A DNA stretch of 41,274 bases from positions 1 through 41,274 of the forward strand of contig CAJXCW010000014.1 of NCBI GenBank assembly GCA_913051705.1. The letters are read 5' to 3'. A model generated the notes under the pieces. The model saw nothing but the letters and a program-made list of their open reading frames with translations, was not told where the DNA came from and ran no database searches. Within the stretch, counting starts at the first letter, position 1; the number at the start of each line of letters is the position of its first letter. This document shows, in pieces, positions 26,794-35,813 of the stretch. The position numbers and the translations under genes are program-made. The DNA is from an uncultured bacterium. GTDB lineage: Bacteria; JAAXHH01.

Positions 26794-27852
26794 TCAAGGA
26801 ATAATCGCTGTCTTCATAGCGCCATTTTTGCCCATCATCAGATCCAGAACATAGGGCAGTTGGGATAACGGGGCTTCCCGCGTAATCAGGGCGTCTATAT
26901 CTATCGCTCCGTCGGCGATCAATTGTAACGCTAATTTGATCATCCGTGGCGTATGGTGAAACGTGCCTTTAATCGTAATTTCAGAATAGTGCAATAGATC
27001 CGCATCAAGCGGTATGATCGTCTTAGAGGGACAGCCGCCGAACACATTCACCGTGCCGCCTGGACGAACCATTCGAATGGCCTGTTCCCAACTTTCCGGC
27101 AAGCCTACTGCTTCAACGACCCGATCCACACCGCGGCCTTGGTCCGTCTCTGCCCGTACCGCAGCCACCACATCCGGGATCTCCACCATATCAATCACGA
27201 CATCCGCCCCCATAGCCCGTGCCGTTTCAAGACGATTGGAGCGCCGCCCGACAGCGATGACATGCGCGCCGCGTAATTTGGCCATGCGGATGAACATCAA
27301 ACCGATAGGTCCAGTACCTATGACAACCATCGAATCATGTCGCTGTACGCCCGTCTCTTCCAGTCCATGAAGCACACAGGCCAGAGGTTCGACCATTGCA
27401 GCGCCCCGAAAGGAGACCTGATCGGGTATCGGCAACAGATTCTGCCGAACCACCTGACCGGGGATACAAATATATTCCGCATAGGCCCCATTAATAAAGA
27501 TCAGGTTCTCGCAAAGATTCTCCTGATCCCGCCGGCAATAGAAACACGTTCCACAAGGTGCCGAGTTAGCAGCCACCACGCGCATACCGGCATGAAAGTC
27601 CTGAACATTACGGCCTACTGCCGCAATCTCGCCTGCCAGCTCATGACCGAATACGGCAGGCGGTACAATCATTCGAGCATGATACCCTCGGCGATATACT
27701 TTGGCGTCCGTACCACATGTCAACGCCACTTTGATACGAAGGAGAACATCATCGTCTTCGATCGACGGGATCGATACCCGTTCTATACGTACATCCTGCT
27801 TCCCATACAGGACAGCAGCTGTCATTTTTTCTATCACAGTCCGTTTCTCCAA
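26794..27852 (-). CDS. Zinc-dependent medium-chain dehydrogenase (alcohol/sorbitol/threonine dehydrogenase-like)
   Basis: GHELAGEIAAVG, CGTCFYCRRDQENLC structural zinc ligands, VIGTGPIGLMFIRMAKLRGA Rossmann motif. Confidence 0.93.
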   Translation of the reverse strand: MEKRTVIEKMTAAVLYGKQDVRIERVSIPSIEDDDVLLRIKVALTCGTDAKVYRRGYHARMIVPPAVFGHELAGEIAAVGRNVQDFHAGMRVVAANSAPCGTCFYCRRDQENLCENLIFINGAYAEYICIPGQVVRQNLLPIPDQVSFRGAAMVEPLACVLHGLEETGVQRHDSMVVIGTGPIGLMFIRMAKLRGAHVIAVGRRSNRLETARAMGADVVIDMVEIPDVVAAVRAETDQGRGVDRVVEAVGLPESWEQAIRMVRPGGTVNVFGGCPSKTIIPLDADLLHYSEITIKGTFHHTPRMIKLALQLIADGAIDIDALITREAPLSQLPYVLDLMMGKNGAMKTAIIP

Positions 27853-27859
27853 AATTCAA

Positions 27860-27891
27860 CAAGTGGGCAATTGGGCAAGTACACAATATCT
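27860..27891. repeat. Octamer array CAAGTGGG CAATTGGG CAAGTACA CAATATCT with short inverted arm CTACTTGCC
   Basis: Read directly; immediately upstream of the dehydrogenase start codon. Confidence 0.65.
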
Positions 27892-28063
27892 TCAACCTGA
27901 TCTACTTGCCGGTCTCGTCAACCTGGAATCAGCAATAATTGCAACGAAACGTCATTCTTTCAAAGGGTTTTGACAAGCATAGACATTTTAGACTTTCTTT
28001 ATTATATTACATCCGTAAAATAAAAACATGAGATTCATGTGATTAATATGTGATTAATAAGGG

Positions 28064-28176
28064 AATCGACAAAACTACATGGCTACGTAAGCGGGGCTAT
28101 GAAAAACCTGATTCGTAGTTTCGTCGATTTGCAGATGAGATGACTCCCTATGGGAGCGCATCGATCACTTCGTGAT
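28064..28176. repeat. Composite inverted repeat related to the ACTACGAA family plus double mini-hairpin
   Basis: AATCGACAAAACTAC (28064-28078) / GTAGTTTCGTCGATT (28115-28129), one mismatch; then CTCCC-TAT-GGGAG, CGCATCG, ATCAC-TTC-GTGAT (28144-28176). Confidence 0.85.
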
Positions 28177-28192
28177 TCATAGCTTTCTAGCC

Positions 28193-30943
28193 ATGACCCA
28201 ACAGATTAACATACCTGGTTTCCAGATCGACGATTTCCATCTGGATGTCCAGAATCGTCAGCTCAAACGAGATGATGAAATACTGCCGCTCAATTCCAAG
28301 TATTTCGATGTCCTTGTGATGCTGATTTCAAACCGTGGGCAGCTGGTTGAAAAGAGCCGGATTTTTGACGAGATATGGGATGGGGTAATCGTCAGCGACT
28401 CCGCACTGACCCAATGCATCAAATCCATCCGAAAACAGCTCAAGGATGATGCCTCTCACCCCCGTTATATCAAAACGATCCCAAAACATGGCTACATATT
28501 TGTCGGAGATGTGGTAGAAGATACAGAAGACCCTCCTGATCTATTCGATCCAACTGAACAGATCGCGCGTCCTTATAAATTCCTTGATTATTATACCGAG
28601 TATGATGCGGAGTTGTTTTTTGGTCGTGACACGGAAATAGAGAGTATTTGTTCTCAGATCATATCCCACCGCTCCTTTCTCCTGTATGGCCGGTCGGGCG
28701 TGGGTAAGAGTTCCATTCTCCGGGCCGGGCTCATGCCTGAACTCCAGAATCAGGGCCATATCGTATTCACGATTCGTAGCTTTACCGATCCATTGCATCA
28801 GATCGCGCAAGCTTTGAGGCGTGTTATACCTGAACATACCCATGACATAGCTGACGACTTACCGCTAACGGAACTTGTGGATCAGTTTCGTCAATATGCG
28901 CCTGATCAGTCGATTATTGTCATGCTCGATCAGTTCGAGGAATTTTTTCTGCTGCTTAACGAACAGAGTCAGCATGTTTTTACCGAGGCGATTGGCTCGC
29001 TGGTTGCCGAGCGGACGTTGTCCTTGCGATTCGTGTTTGTCCTACGAGAAGATATGCTGGCCGAGATGAATCGCTTCAAGCATGTCCTACCGGAGATTTT
29101 TCATCATGAATGCCGGCTTAATAGATTAAGTCGAGACCAGGCGGCGCAAGCCATTACAGAACCGGCTCGAAAGGTAGGCTGTGCATTTGACCTGCCGCTG
29201 ATCGAGCGACTTCTGGATGATCTGGCCGAAAATGAAGACATCGATCCGCCCCATCTTCAAATCGTTTGTGATACGCTCTATGATGCGCGTGATGAACATA
29301 ACCACATCACCGAAACGGCCTATGAACATCTGGGCGGCGCCTCTCAGATCCTGACGGACTATTTAGCCCGCGTCCTAAGACGGTTTAACGCCGCCGACCT
29401 GAACGCGGTGCAACAGATTCTCCTCTCCCTGATTTCCACGGATGAACAGCGGCTTGTGCTTCGTGAAATAGAGCTGACCGCCCGCATTCATCATGATGGG
29501 CGCATAGATGCTGTATCATTAAAGTTGCTTATCGAAGAGTTGGTCGCCGCTCGTGTGGTGCGACGGCGTAGCCAGGACGGCGAAAGTTGGCTGGAACTTG
29601 CGCATGAATGTTTGATTCCGGAAGTATCGCACTGGCTTACCGGTACGCTCTATGAAGTCAAACAGGCCCGTAGTTTACTCGAGAGAGCGTTAGAAAACTA
29701 TCGCGCCCATCAGTTGATCATAGACCCGGATAGCCTGGACTTTTTGTTCCCGTTCCTCGAAGAAATAGGAATCTCAGAAGAAGAGGCGGATTTATTAACG
29801 AAGAGTCTCCTGCATCGGGGTCGTCCTGTCGCAGATTGGTTGGTTCAAAAGGCGCCGAGCGCTTCCGATATTATCATGGAAGCCACGCATCATAATCAGG
29901 TGAGAGTCCGTTTACATGCGATCGAATCATCCCGTCCAGTCCGCAGTCCGGCCTTAAACAATCGGCTCAGAACCCTGGCTCTTCGAGATAATGATTTGAG
30001 TGTTAAGAAAGCCGCCAGTATTGAACTGGCAGACTGGTTCGGCTCTGCGGTGGAAGCCATCCTCTCCCGGCCTTTCGAAAACGAACAGGTCAGCCGCATT
30101 CAGCGTGCCATAAGTCTGGCTATTTTACGAGAACATAATAATCGACTGATCCAGTTACCTCATGTCTCCAGCATCATGGTCATGATCGGTCTCGTACTGG
30201 TCCGTTTGAGGCGGAGCGGTATCGATATCATTCGGCAGGGCGTAGGCGGGGCCTTCGGTGGGGCTGCCGCCGGACTCTTTGGCGGCTTTCTTCTGGGTAT
30301 CGGCCTGGCTATTGCCCGGAAAACAGTGAACTTTGAAGTCACCTCCATGATTTTTGTATTGAGCAGCCTCGGCGCCTTTGTCGGCGCCTTCGGTGGTGCC
30401 GGTGTCAGCTTCGGTATGATTACCATCGGGCGCATCGCACAAAAATACAGCCGGTGGTGGACTGTAGCCGGTGGCGCGCTGGGCGGCGCCTTTGTCGGGG
30501 GATGCGCCAATTTGTTCAGTGTTGACGCCCTCAAAACCTTATTCGGCCAACATCCAACGGGATTGACGGGTGGCCTCGAGGGCGCTTTAATCGGCGCTGG
30601 GGTGGCGTTGGGGCCGGTCATAACCTACTATCTTTTTGATCAGCCAAAATTATGGCACCGTATCTTTCACATCCTGATCGGTGCGTTGGGCGCCATGTGC
30701 GCTGGTATCCTGCTGACTATTATCGGTGGAAACCTGTTCAGCAGCAGCCTGGAGATTGTGCGCCTCTCGTTTGCAGAATCACAGATTCAGCTCGAATCGA
30801 TCGCGATGTTCTTTGGAGAAGGATATTTCGGCAGGACGACCAAGATTGCGCTGGGCGCGCTCGAAGGTCTGCTATTCGGCATCGGCGTCCTGGCCGGTAT
30901 CGAAATGTTCAGCCAACCTCAAGATGAGGATGATGTGGAGTAA
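28193..30943 (+). CDS. wHTH (CadC/OmpR-type)-nSTAND1 NTPase-HEAT-like-glycine-zipper multi-TM protein
   Basis: wHTH DVQNRQLKRDDEILPLNSKYFDVLVMLISNRGQLVEKSRIFDEIW...LRKQLKDD; Walker A LLYGRSGVGKSSILRAGL; Walker B SIIVMLDQFEEFFLLL; C-terminal GVGGAFGGAAAGLFGGFLLGIGLA...GGALGGAFVGGCANLF...GGLEGALIGAGVALGP. ATG at 28193 preferred over GTG 28172. Confidence 0.85.
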   Translation: MTQQINIPGFQIDDFHLDVQNRQLKRDDEILPLNSKYFDVLVMLISNRGQLVEKSRIFDEIWDGVIVSDSALTQCIKSIRKQLKDDASHPRYIKTIPKHGYIFVGDVVEDTEDPPDLFDPTEQIARPYKFLDYYTEYDAELFFGRDTEIESICSQIISHRSFLLYGRSGVGKSSILRAGLMPELQNQGHIVFTIRSFTDPLHQIAQALRRVIPEHTHDIADDLPLTELVDQFRQYAPDQSIIVMLDQFEEFFLLLNEQSQHVFTEAIGSLVAERTLSLRFVFVLREDMLAEMNRFKHVLPEIFHHECRLNRLSRDQAAQAITEPARKVGCAFDLPLIERLLDDLAENEDIDPPHLQIVCDTLYDARDEHNHITETAYEHLGGASQILTDYLARVLRRFNAADLNAVQQILLSLISTDEQRLVLREIELTARIHHDGRIDAVSLKLLIEELVAARVVRRRSQDGESWLELAHECLIPEVSHWLTGTLYEVKQARSLLERALENYRAHQLIIDPDSLDFLFPFLEEIGISEEEADLLTKSLLHRGRPVADWLVQKAPSASDIIMEATHHNQVRVRLHAIESSRPVRSPALNNRLRTLALRDNDLSVKKAASIELADWFGSAVEAILSRPFENEQVSRIQRAISLAILREHNNRLIQLPHVSSIMVMIGLVLVRLRRSGIDIIRQGVGGAFGGAAAGLFGGFLLGIGLAIARKTVNFEVTSMIFVLSSLGAFVGAFGGAGVSFGMITIGRIAQKYSRWWTVAGGALGGAFVGGCANLFSVDALKTLFGQHPTGLTGGLEGALIGAGVALGPVITYYLFDQPKLWHRIFHILIGALGAMCAGILLTIIGGNLFSSSLEIVRLSFAESQIQLESIAMFFGEGYFGRTTKIALGALEGLLFGIGVLAGIEMFSQPQDEDDVE

Positions 30944-31045
30944 TAATGGGGATGAAAGGGTGGAAGTTATACGGCGTTCGAGGAGATGGCCGGATCCTTC
31001 GATCATGGGTCAAGGGAGCCAGCCATTTAAATCGATCACTTACCT

Positions 31046-31480
31046 TTACTTCAGACAGCTCTGCCGTCCATTCATCCAACCAGCTACAGCGTTTTCGGTG
31101 AACTTCACCTGAAATTTCAGGAAGGGACCATGCGCCCAGTAGTTCGAGCCACTGAAATCACGATCCACAAATCCGGCAAAATTGTAGCCTATGGCGACCC
31201 GTGCATTTCGTTGTGAGATCAGCCCGATTTCACCGGAGGCACCATGTCTGAAATCCCGTGCCGTATGGGAATGAAGGATCCGATACTCACCCAGGACATC
31301 CATCCAGCGATGCCATTCATAGCGAACATTTGTCATCCACAGATCGGTCAACGACCGGGAAGCAAATCCTTCGCTGTCCAGAAAGTTGACTTTGAAACCG
31401 TACCGTACGAACAACTCGATCTGGGACTTCGTAAACAAAGCCAACGAGTTGGCAGCAAGGAGTCCGATTGAGGTGCCCGT
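31046..31480 (-). pseudogene. C-terminal beta-barrel fragment of a large outer-membrane/surface protein
   Basis: SLTDLWMTNVRYEWHRWMDVLGEYRILHSHTARDFRHGASGEIGLISQRNARVAIGYNFAGFVDRDFSGSNYWAHGPFLKFQVKFTE resembles the C-terminal barrel of large repeat-containing surface proteins; the N-terminal portion is absent. Confidence 0.55.
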
Positions 31481-31510
31481 CGGGGAACTGAGCGGCTCTA
31501 TCAGTGAATA

Positions 31511-31781
31511 AACCGCCCTGGCCCTGTCGGATATCGCAGCCTTCCTGATCAATCTTCTCTCTTTGTTCTCGCTGTCCATCATTGTCCCGTTCATCCTGTT
31601 TTTTCTGCTTAAAGACGGCGCCGGTATGAAAAAGAAGATTATCAGCATGGTTCCCAATCGGTTCTTCGAGATGTCTCTGAACCTGATCGACACGGTCGAT
31701 CGGCATCTGGGCGCCTATATTCGTGGACAGATGGCGGTGGCCAGTTCGGTCGGCAGCCTGTCGGCGTTGGGTTTTCTGTGA
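31511..31781 (+). pseudogene. AI-2E family transporter internal fragment
   Basis: LSDIAAFLINLLSLFSLSIIVPFILFFLLKDGAGMKKKIISMVPNRFFEMSLNLIDTVDRHLGAYIRGQ; bounded by a stop upstream and a premature stop downstream. Confidence 0.7.
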
Positions 31782-31813
31782 AAAACATACGTTTAGGCTT
31801 ATAATCCTATATT

Positions 31814-34210
31814 ATGGCCCAAGCCACCTCCCACTCCGAAATCGGTTTCCCCCTCCATACATTCCACCGGCAGCAGCAGGCAGGCAGCCTGATCTGTGTG
31901 ATCGGTAAACTGAAGAACGGGGAGACGTTCGCCTGGACTGACGACCGGATACAGCCTCGTTTCTACGTTCGGGTATCGGACCGGCATACTGTAGAAGAGC
32001 AGGCCGGGACCTATGACGTTACCCTGAGTGATTCAGAATGGACTACCATGGATGGAGAATCGGTCATCTGCCTGTATGGCCGGCTTTCCAATCTTCGTCG
32101 GTTGGGGGATCTGCTTCAGGAGAAAAACATTCGTACGTATGAAGCAGATCTCAACACCTCCATGCAGTATCTCATCTATCAGGCGTTCCGTGGTGCGGTT
32201 CGCATCGAAGGCCACTGGCGTAAGGGCGATGGCGTTGACCGCGTCTATTATAATCCTTCCCTGACTCCTGCGGCATGGGATCCGGACCTGGTTGTGCTGT
32301 CGCTCGATATTGAAACCAATGCGGACGCGACCGAAGTGTATGCCGCTGCGCTTGTCGGCGCCGGCCCCGAGGCCCGGCATCGGACGGAAGAGATCCACAT
32401 GGTGGGTCCTGCCCTGCCTGACGATCCGCCGCAGGTCATCTGTTATCCGAATGAGAGGCTATTTCTGGATGGCCTCGTGCATCGTATTCGCACGATAGAC
32501 CCGGATATACTGACCGGATGGAATGTGGTCGATTTCGATCTGCCTGTTCTGGCGAAACGCTGTGAGGCGCATGGTGTCATCTTCAACCCGGGACGCACCA
32601 AGGAGAAAGCATGGCATCGAGAGAGTCGCATCTGGGGCGGTAGCCGGATGGTCGTGTATGGCCGTCAGGTACTGGACGCGCTGCATATGATCCGGGCAAC
32701 TCTGTTGAAATTCGACGATTACCGTCTTGGAACGGTCGCCCAGTCGTTGTTAGGCAGGGGTAAGACGCTGGAGGCCACAGACGATGAGGGCATGGCAGAA
32801 CGTATCCGTCGGGCCTATCAGGAAGACCGGCAGGCGTTTTGCGAATACTGCCTGGAAGATGCGCGGTTGGTGCAGGATATCATTGAACATGAAGGGCTCA
32901 TCCGTCTTACCGTACAGCGTACCGTGCTGACCGGTCTGCCGCTGGAGCGAGTATGGGGAAGCATCGCGCCGTTTGAAACCATGTACATCAGCGAGCTGCA
33001 CCAACGCGGCCTGGTGGCGCCGTCGGTCGGTGTGGATCGGGCCAACCGGGGTGGCTCACCGGGCGGTATGATCATCGCGCCGCAGGCTGGATTGTATCAT
33101 CAGGTCTGGGTATTCGATTTTCGTAGCCTGTATCCATCCATCATGAGAACATTTAACATTGACCCGCTGGCCTATATCCGGGCGCGACAAAAGGGTACGG
33201 ATAACGGATCATCGGACGCCATCACCGCCCCGAATGGAGCGATATTCGACAGACAGCCGGGTATCCTGCCTGACATCCTCGCCCGTTTTTTTGAACAGCG
33301 TGCCCAGGCTAAAGCCGCTGGTGATGATCTGGCTTCATTCGTGTATAAAATCCTGATGAACGCCTGTTACGGCGTCCTGGCCACCGGCGCCTGCCGGTTT
33401 GCGAATAACGAACTGGTCGGCGCCATCACCGGCTTCGGGCATCTTTTTTTGACCTGGGTCCGTGATCTGCTGGAACAGGAGGGCTATCATGTCCTCTACG
33501 GCGATACGGATTCCGTCTTCGTGGTCTCCGGCCTGTCCGGTGATATCGATGCCGAAACAGCGCACCAGGAAGCGGTCGCATTATGCAGGCGGGTCAATGA
33601 GCGGCTGGAGCGTTATATCACGGAAGAATACAAGGTGGTCTCGCATCTCGAACTGGAATTCGAAAAATACTACCGGCGTTTTCTCCTGCCTTCGGTACGC
33701 GGCCGCAATAATCGGGGCCGGGCGAAAGGATATGCCGGCCTGCGTGTCGATACCTCCGGAGAACATCTGGAGATTATAGGTATGGAAGCCGTCCGGCGGG
33801 ATTGGACCGACATGGCCCATGATCTTCAACGGGAACTTCTGGATCTCCTGTTCCACGACGCGCCCCGCGATGATCTGGAAGAACGGATATTTCAGTGGGT
33901 CAGCCATGTACGTTCAGGCCGCAAAGACAACGACCTGGTCTATCGCAAAAGCCTGCGTAAGCCCGTGGAAGACTATATCCGCACCCAGCCCCCCCATGTT
34001 CAGGCGGCGCGCCTGATGCCGAATCCATCCGGTGTCATTCACTACGTCATTACCACAGAAGGTCCACAGCCGGCCGGGCGCGCTACAGCGCCCCTCGACT
34101 ACGATCATTATGTACAGAAGCAGATCGAACCGCTGGTGCGCACGCTGGCCGAGTTTTGCGACATCGATGTCGACGCTACGGTGAACGGCCGACCTAGTTT
34201 GTTTAGATAA
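31814..34210 (+). CDS. polB: DNA polymerase II (family B)
   Basis: Exo motifs VVLSLDIET and ILTGWNVVDFDLPVL; polymerase motifs VFDFRSLYPSIMRTFNIDPL, KILMNACYGVLATG, VLYGDTDSVFV. Confidence 0.93.
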   Translation: MAQATSHSEIGFPLHTFHRQQQAGSLICVIGKLKNGETFAWTDDRIQPRFYVRVSDRHTVEEQAGTYDVTLSDSEWTTMDGESVICLYGRLSNLRRLGDLLQEKNIRTYEADLNTSMQYLIYQAFRGAVRIEGHWRKGDGVDRVYYNPSLTPAAWDPDLVVLSLDIETNADATEVYAAALVGAGPEARHRTEEIHMVGPALPDDPPQVICYPNERLFLDGLVHRIRTIDPDILTGWNVVDFDLPVLAKRCEAHGVIFNPGRTKEKAWHRESRIWGGSRMVVYGRQVLDALHMIRATLLKFDDYRLGTVAQSLLGRGKTLEATDDEGMAERIRRAYQEDRQAFCEYCLEDARLVQDIIEHEGLIRLTVQRTVLTGLPLERVWGSIAPFETMYISELHQRGLVAPSVGVDRANRGGSPGGMIIAPQAGLYHQVWVFDFRSLYPSIMRTFNIDPLAYIRARQKGTDNGSSDAITAPNGAIFDRQPGILPDILARFFEQRAQAKAAGDDLASFVYKILMNACYGVLATGACRFANNELVGAITGFGHLFLTWVRDLLEQEGYHVLYGDTDSVFVVSGLSGDIDAETAHQEAVALCRRVNERLERYITEEYKVVSHLELEFEKYYRRFLLPSVRGRNNRGRAKGYAGLRVDTSGEHLEIIGMEAVRRDWTDMAHDLQRELLDLLFHDAPRDDLEERIFQWVSHVRSGRKDNDLVYRKSLRKPVEDYIRTQPPHVQAARLMPNPSGVIHYVITTEGPQPAGRATAPLDYDHYVQKQIEPLVRTLAEFCDIDVDATVNGRPSLFR

Positions 34211-34212
34211 TT

Positions 34213-34276
34213 GTGCTTTGTACCTGGTACTTTGTTTTTTGCCGTTACCAAGTACAAAGCACAAAGTACAAAGCAC
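34213..34276. repeat. Heptamer array AAGTACA/AAGCACA with inverted arm (hairpin)
   Basis: GTGCTTTGTACCTGGTACTTTG (34213-34234) and AAGTACA AAGCACA AAGTACA AAGCACC (34250-34277); between convergent polB and glmS. Confidence 0.9.
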
Positions 34277-34331
34277 CCTATAGATATCCCGCAGATATGC
34301 TTCAATCCGAAATCCAAAATGCGCAATAGTA

Positions 34332-34970
34332 TTACTCCACCGTCACGCTTTTAGCCAGATTACGGGGTTTATCGACGTCACAGCCTCGCAGCACAGCGAT
34401 ATGATAAGCGAGAAGTTGAAGCGGGATAACAGACAGAAGGGCGATCAGGCAGGCGTCTATGTCGGGGATATAAATAACATGGTCCACTTTATCTCCAATG
34501 AGGGTATCCCCTTCGGTGGCAATAGCAATCACCCGACCCCGGCGGGCCCGGACTTCCTCGATATTGCTCAAGATTTTGTTATACACCTGATCCCGAGTCG
34601 CAATAAAAATGACGGGCATATTCTCATCAATCAAGGCGATCGGCCCATGTTTCATTTCTGCAGCCGGGTATCCTTCTGCATGGATATAGGAAATTTCCTT
34701 GAGTTTCAAGGCACCTTCCAGAGCCACCGGGAAATTAAAAAAGCGCCCGAGATATAACGCATTGTTATGATCGGCATATTGTTCGGCAATGGCACGGATC
34801 TGATCATTTAAAGCCAGAATCTGTTCCATTTTTCCCGGAACCGACGATAACGCCCGGGCCACAGCCTTACGCCGGTCCTGATCGGCATGATGAATCTGAC
34901 CCAAGTGGCGTCCGCCTAATAAAATCGGTACCACATCCCGTTGTCCGATATAACCGACAATGCCGCACAT
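34332..34970 (-). pseudogene. glmS: Internally deleted glucosamine-fructose-6-phosphate aminotransferase
   Basis: N-terminus MCGIVGYIGQRDVVPILLGG joined in frame to LGQIHHADQDRRKAVARALSSVPGKMEQIL...HAEGYPAAEMKHGPIALID...VIPLQLLAYHIAVLRGCDVDKPRNLAKSVTVE; about 400 aa (rest of glutaminase domain and SIS1) missing. Confidence 0.9.
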
Positions 34971-35027
34971 AATTCATGTATCCTGTATTTCCCGGTGCCG
35001 GTAGTAGAGACGTAATATATTGCTTCT

Positions 35028-35807
35028 CTACAGGTCGCCGGGAACCGTATACCCAAAGGCCTGCGCATATTTCCTTGAGGGATTATTCATCAGACTGTAA
35101 AAATTCCGCACTTCCGGATCGGGATGGTCGCGCCAGAGCGAGGTGGGGATGGTGGTAAAATGACTGAGGGCCGGACCGCCGCGATGCCCGTAGTAAATCT
35201 GAACGGACTTACGCTCGTGTTCGGTGGGCCGTACAGTCGCTGTATGCAGCACCGACAGATTGAATAGAATCGCTGTGCCGGCAGGACCGTGTAGATTCAC
35301 TATACCACGTTGTTCAAGCTGTTCCTCTCTCTCCAGGATAGGGGCGTCGTACGGTTCCGGTGAGATAGAAAAACAATGCGTACCTTCATGGACATCAGAC
35401 AGATAAAGCATCATATGAATATAGCCGCACCGATAGGGCCGATCCTGCATATGGGCACGATCCCGGTGCCAGCCTTCTACCTGCTCACCCTCGTAGGGTT
35501 CCATATAGCGCAGGCAGGCTTCCGCCAGGCAGCTCGGTCCTTCCATAATGGACTCAATCGGTTCGATCAGCTTCGGATGACGGATTATTTCATCCATCTC
35601 AGGCGAGGAGATCAGCATCTCACAGTTTATGCTCTGATGCCCGTCGAATGAAATAGCCCGCCAGAAAGGCCCGTTTTCCATCCGGTCCTGATCGTACATC
35701 GTAACAAATCGATCCAGTTCGTCCCCTGTGAACACCTGCCCCAGATCGACGTAACCGTTCTGTTTGAAGAAATCAATGTCAACGACTTCGCTGTCAGTGT
35801 GAGTCAT
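35028..35807 (-). CDS. Phytanoyl-CoA dioxygenase (PhyH) family protein
   Basis: GWHRDRAHMQDRPYRCGYIHMMLYLSDVHEGTHCFSISPEPY and GTAILFNLSVLHTATVRPTEHERKSVQIYYGHRGGP (Fe(II)/2OG ligands HxD...H). Confidence 0.88.
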   Translation of the reverse strand: MTHTDSEVVDIDFFKQNGYVDLGQVFTGDELDRFVTMYDQDRMENGPFWRAISFDGHQSINCEMLISSPEMDEIIRHPKLIEPIESIMEGPSCLAEACLRYMEPYEGEQVEGWHRDRAHMQDRPYRCGYIHMMLYLSDVHEGTHCFSISPEPYDAPILEREEQLEQRGIVNLHGPAGTAILFNLSVLHTATVRPTEHERKSVQIYYGHRGGPALSHFTTIPTSLWRDHPDPEVRNFYSLMNNPSRKYAQAFGYTVPGDL

Positions 35808-35813
35808 AATAGG

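Noticed and set aside
27990-28020. Promoter upstream of the nSTAND gene (TTGACA near 27973)
   Set aside because: No acceptable -10 box at normal spacing.
31814-34210. Causal link between family B polymerase and the period 7-8 arrays
   Set aside because: PolB is a common repair polymerase, and its presence in the window is not evidence that it templates the repeats.
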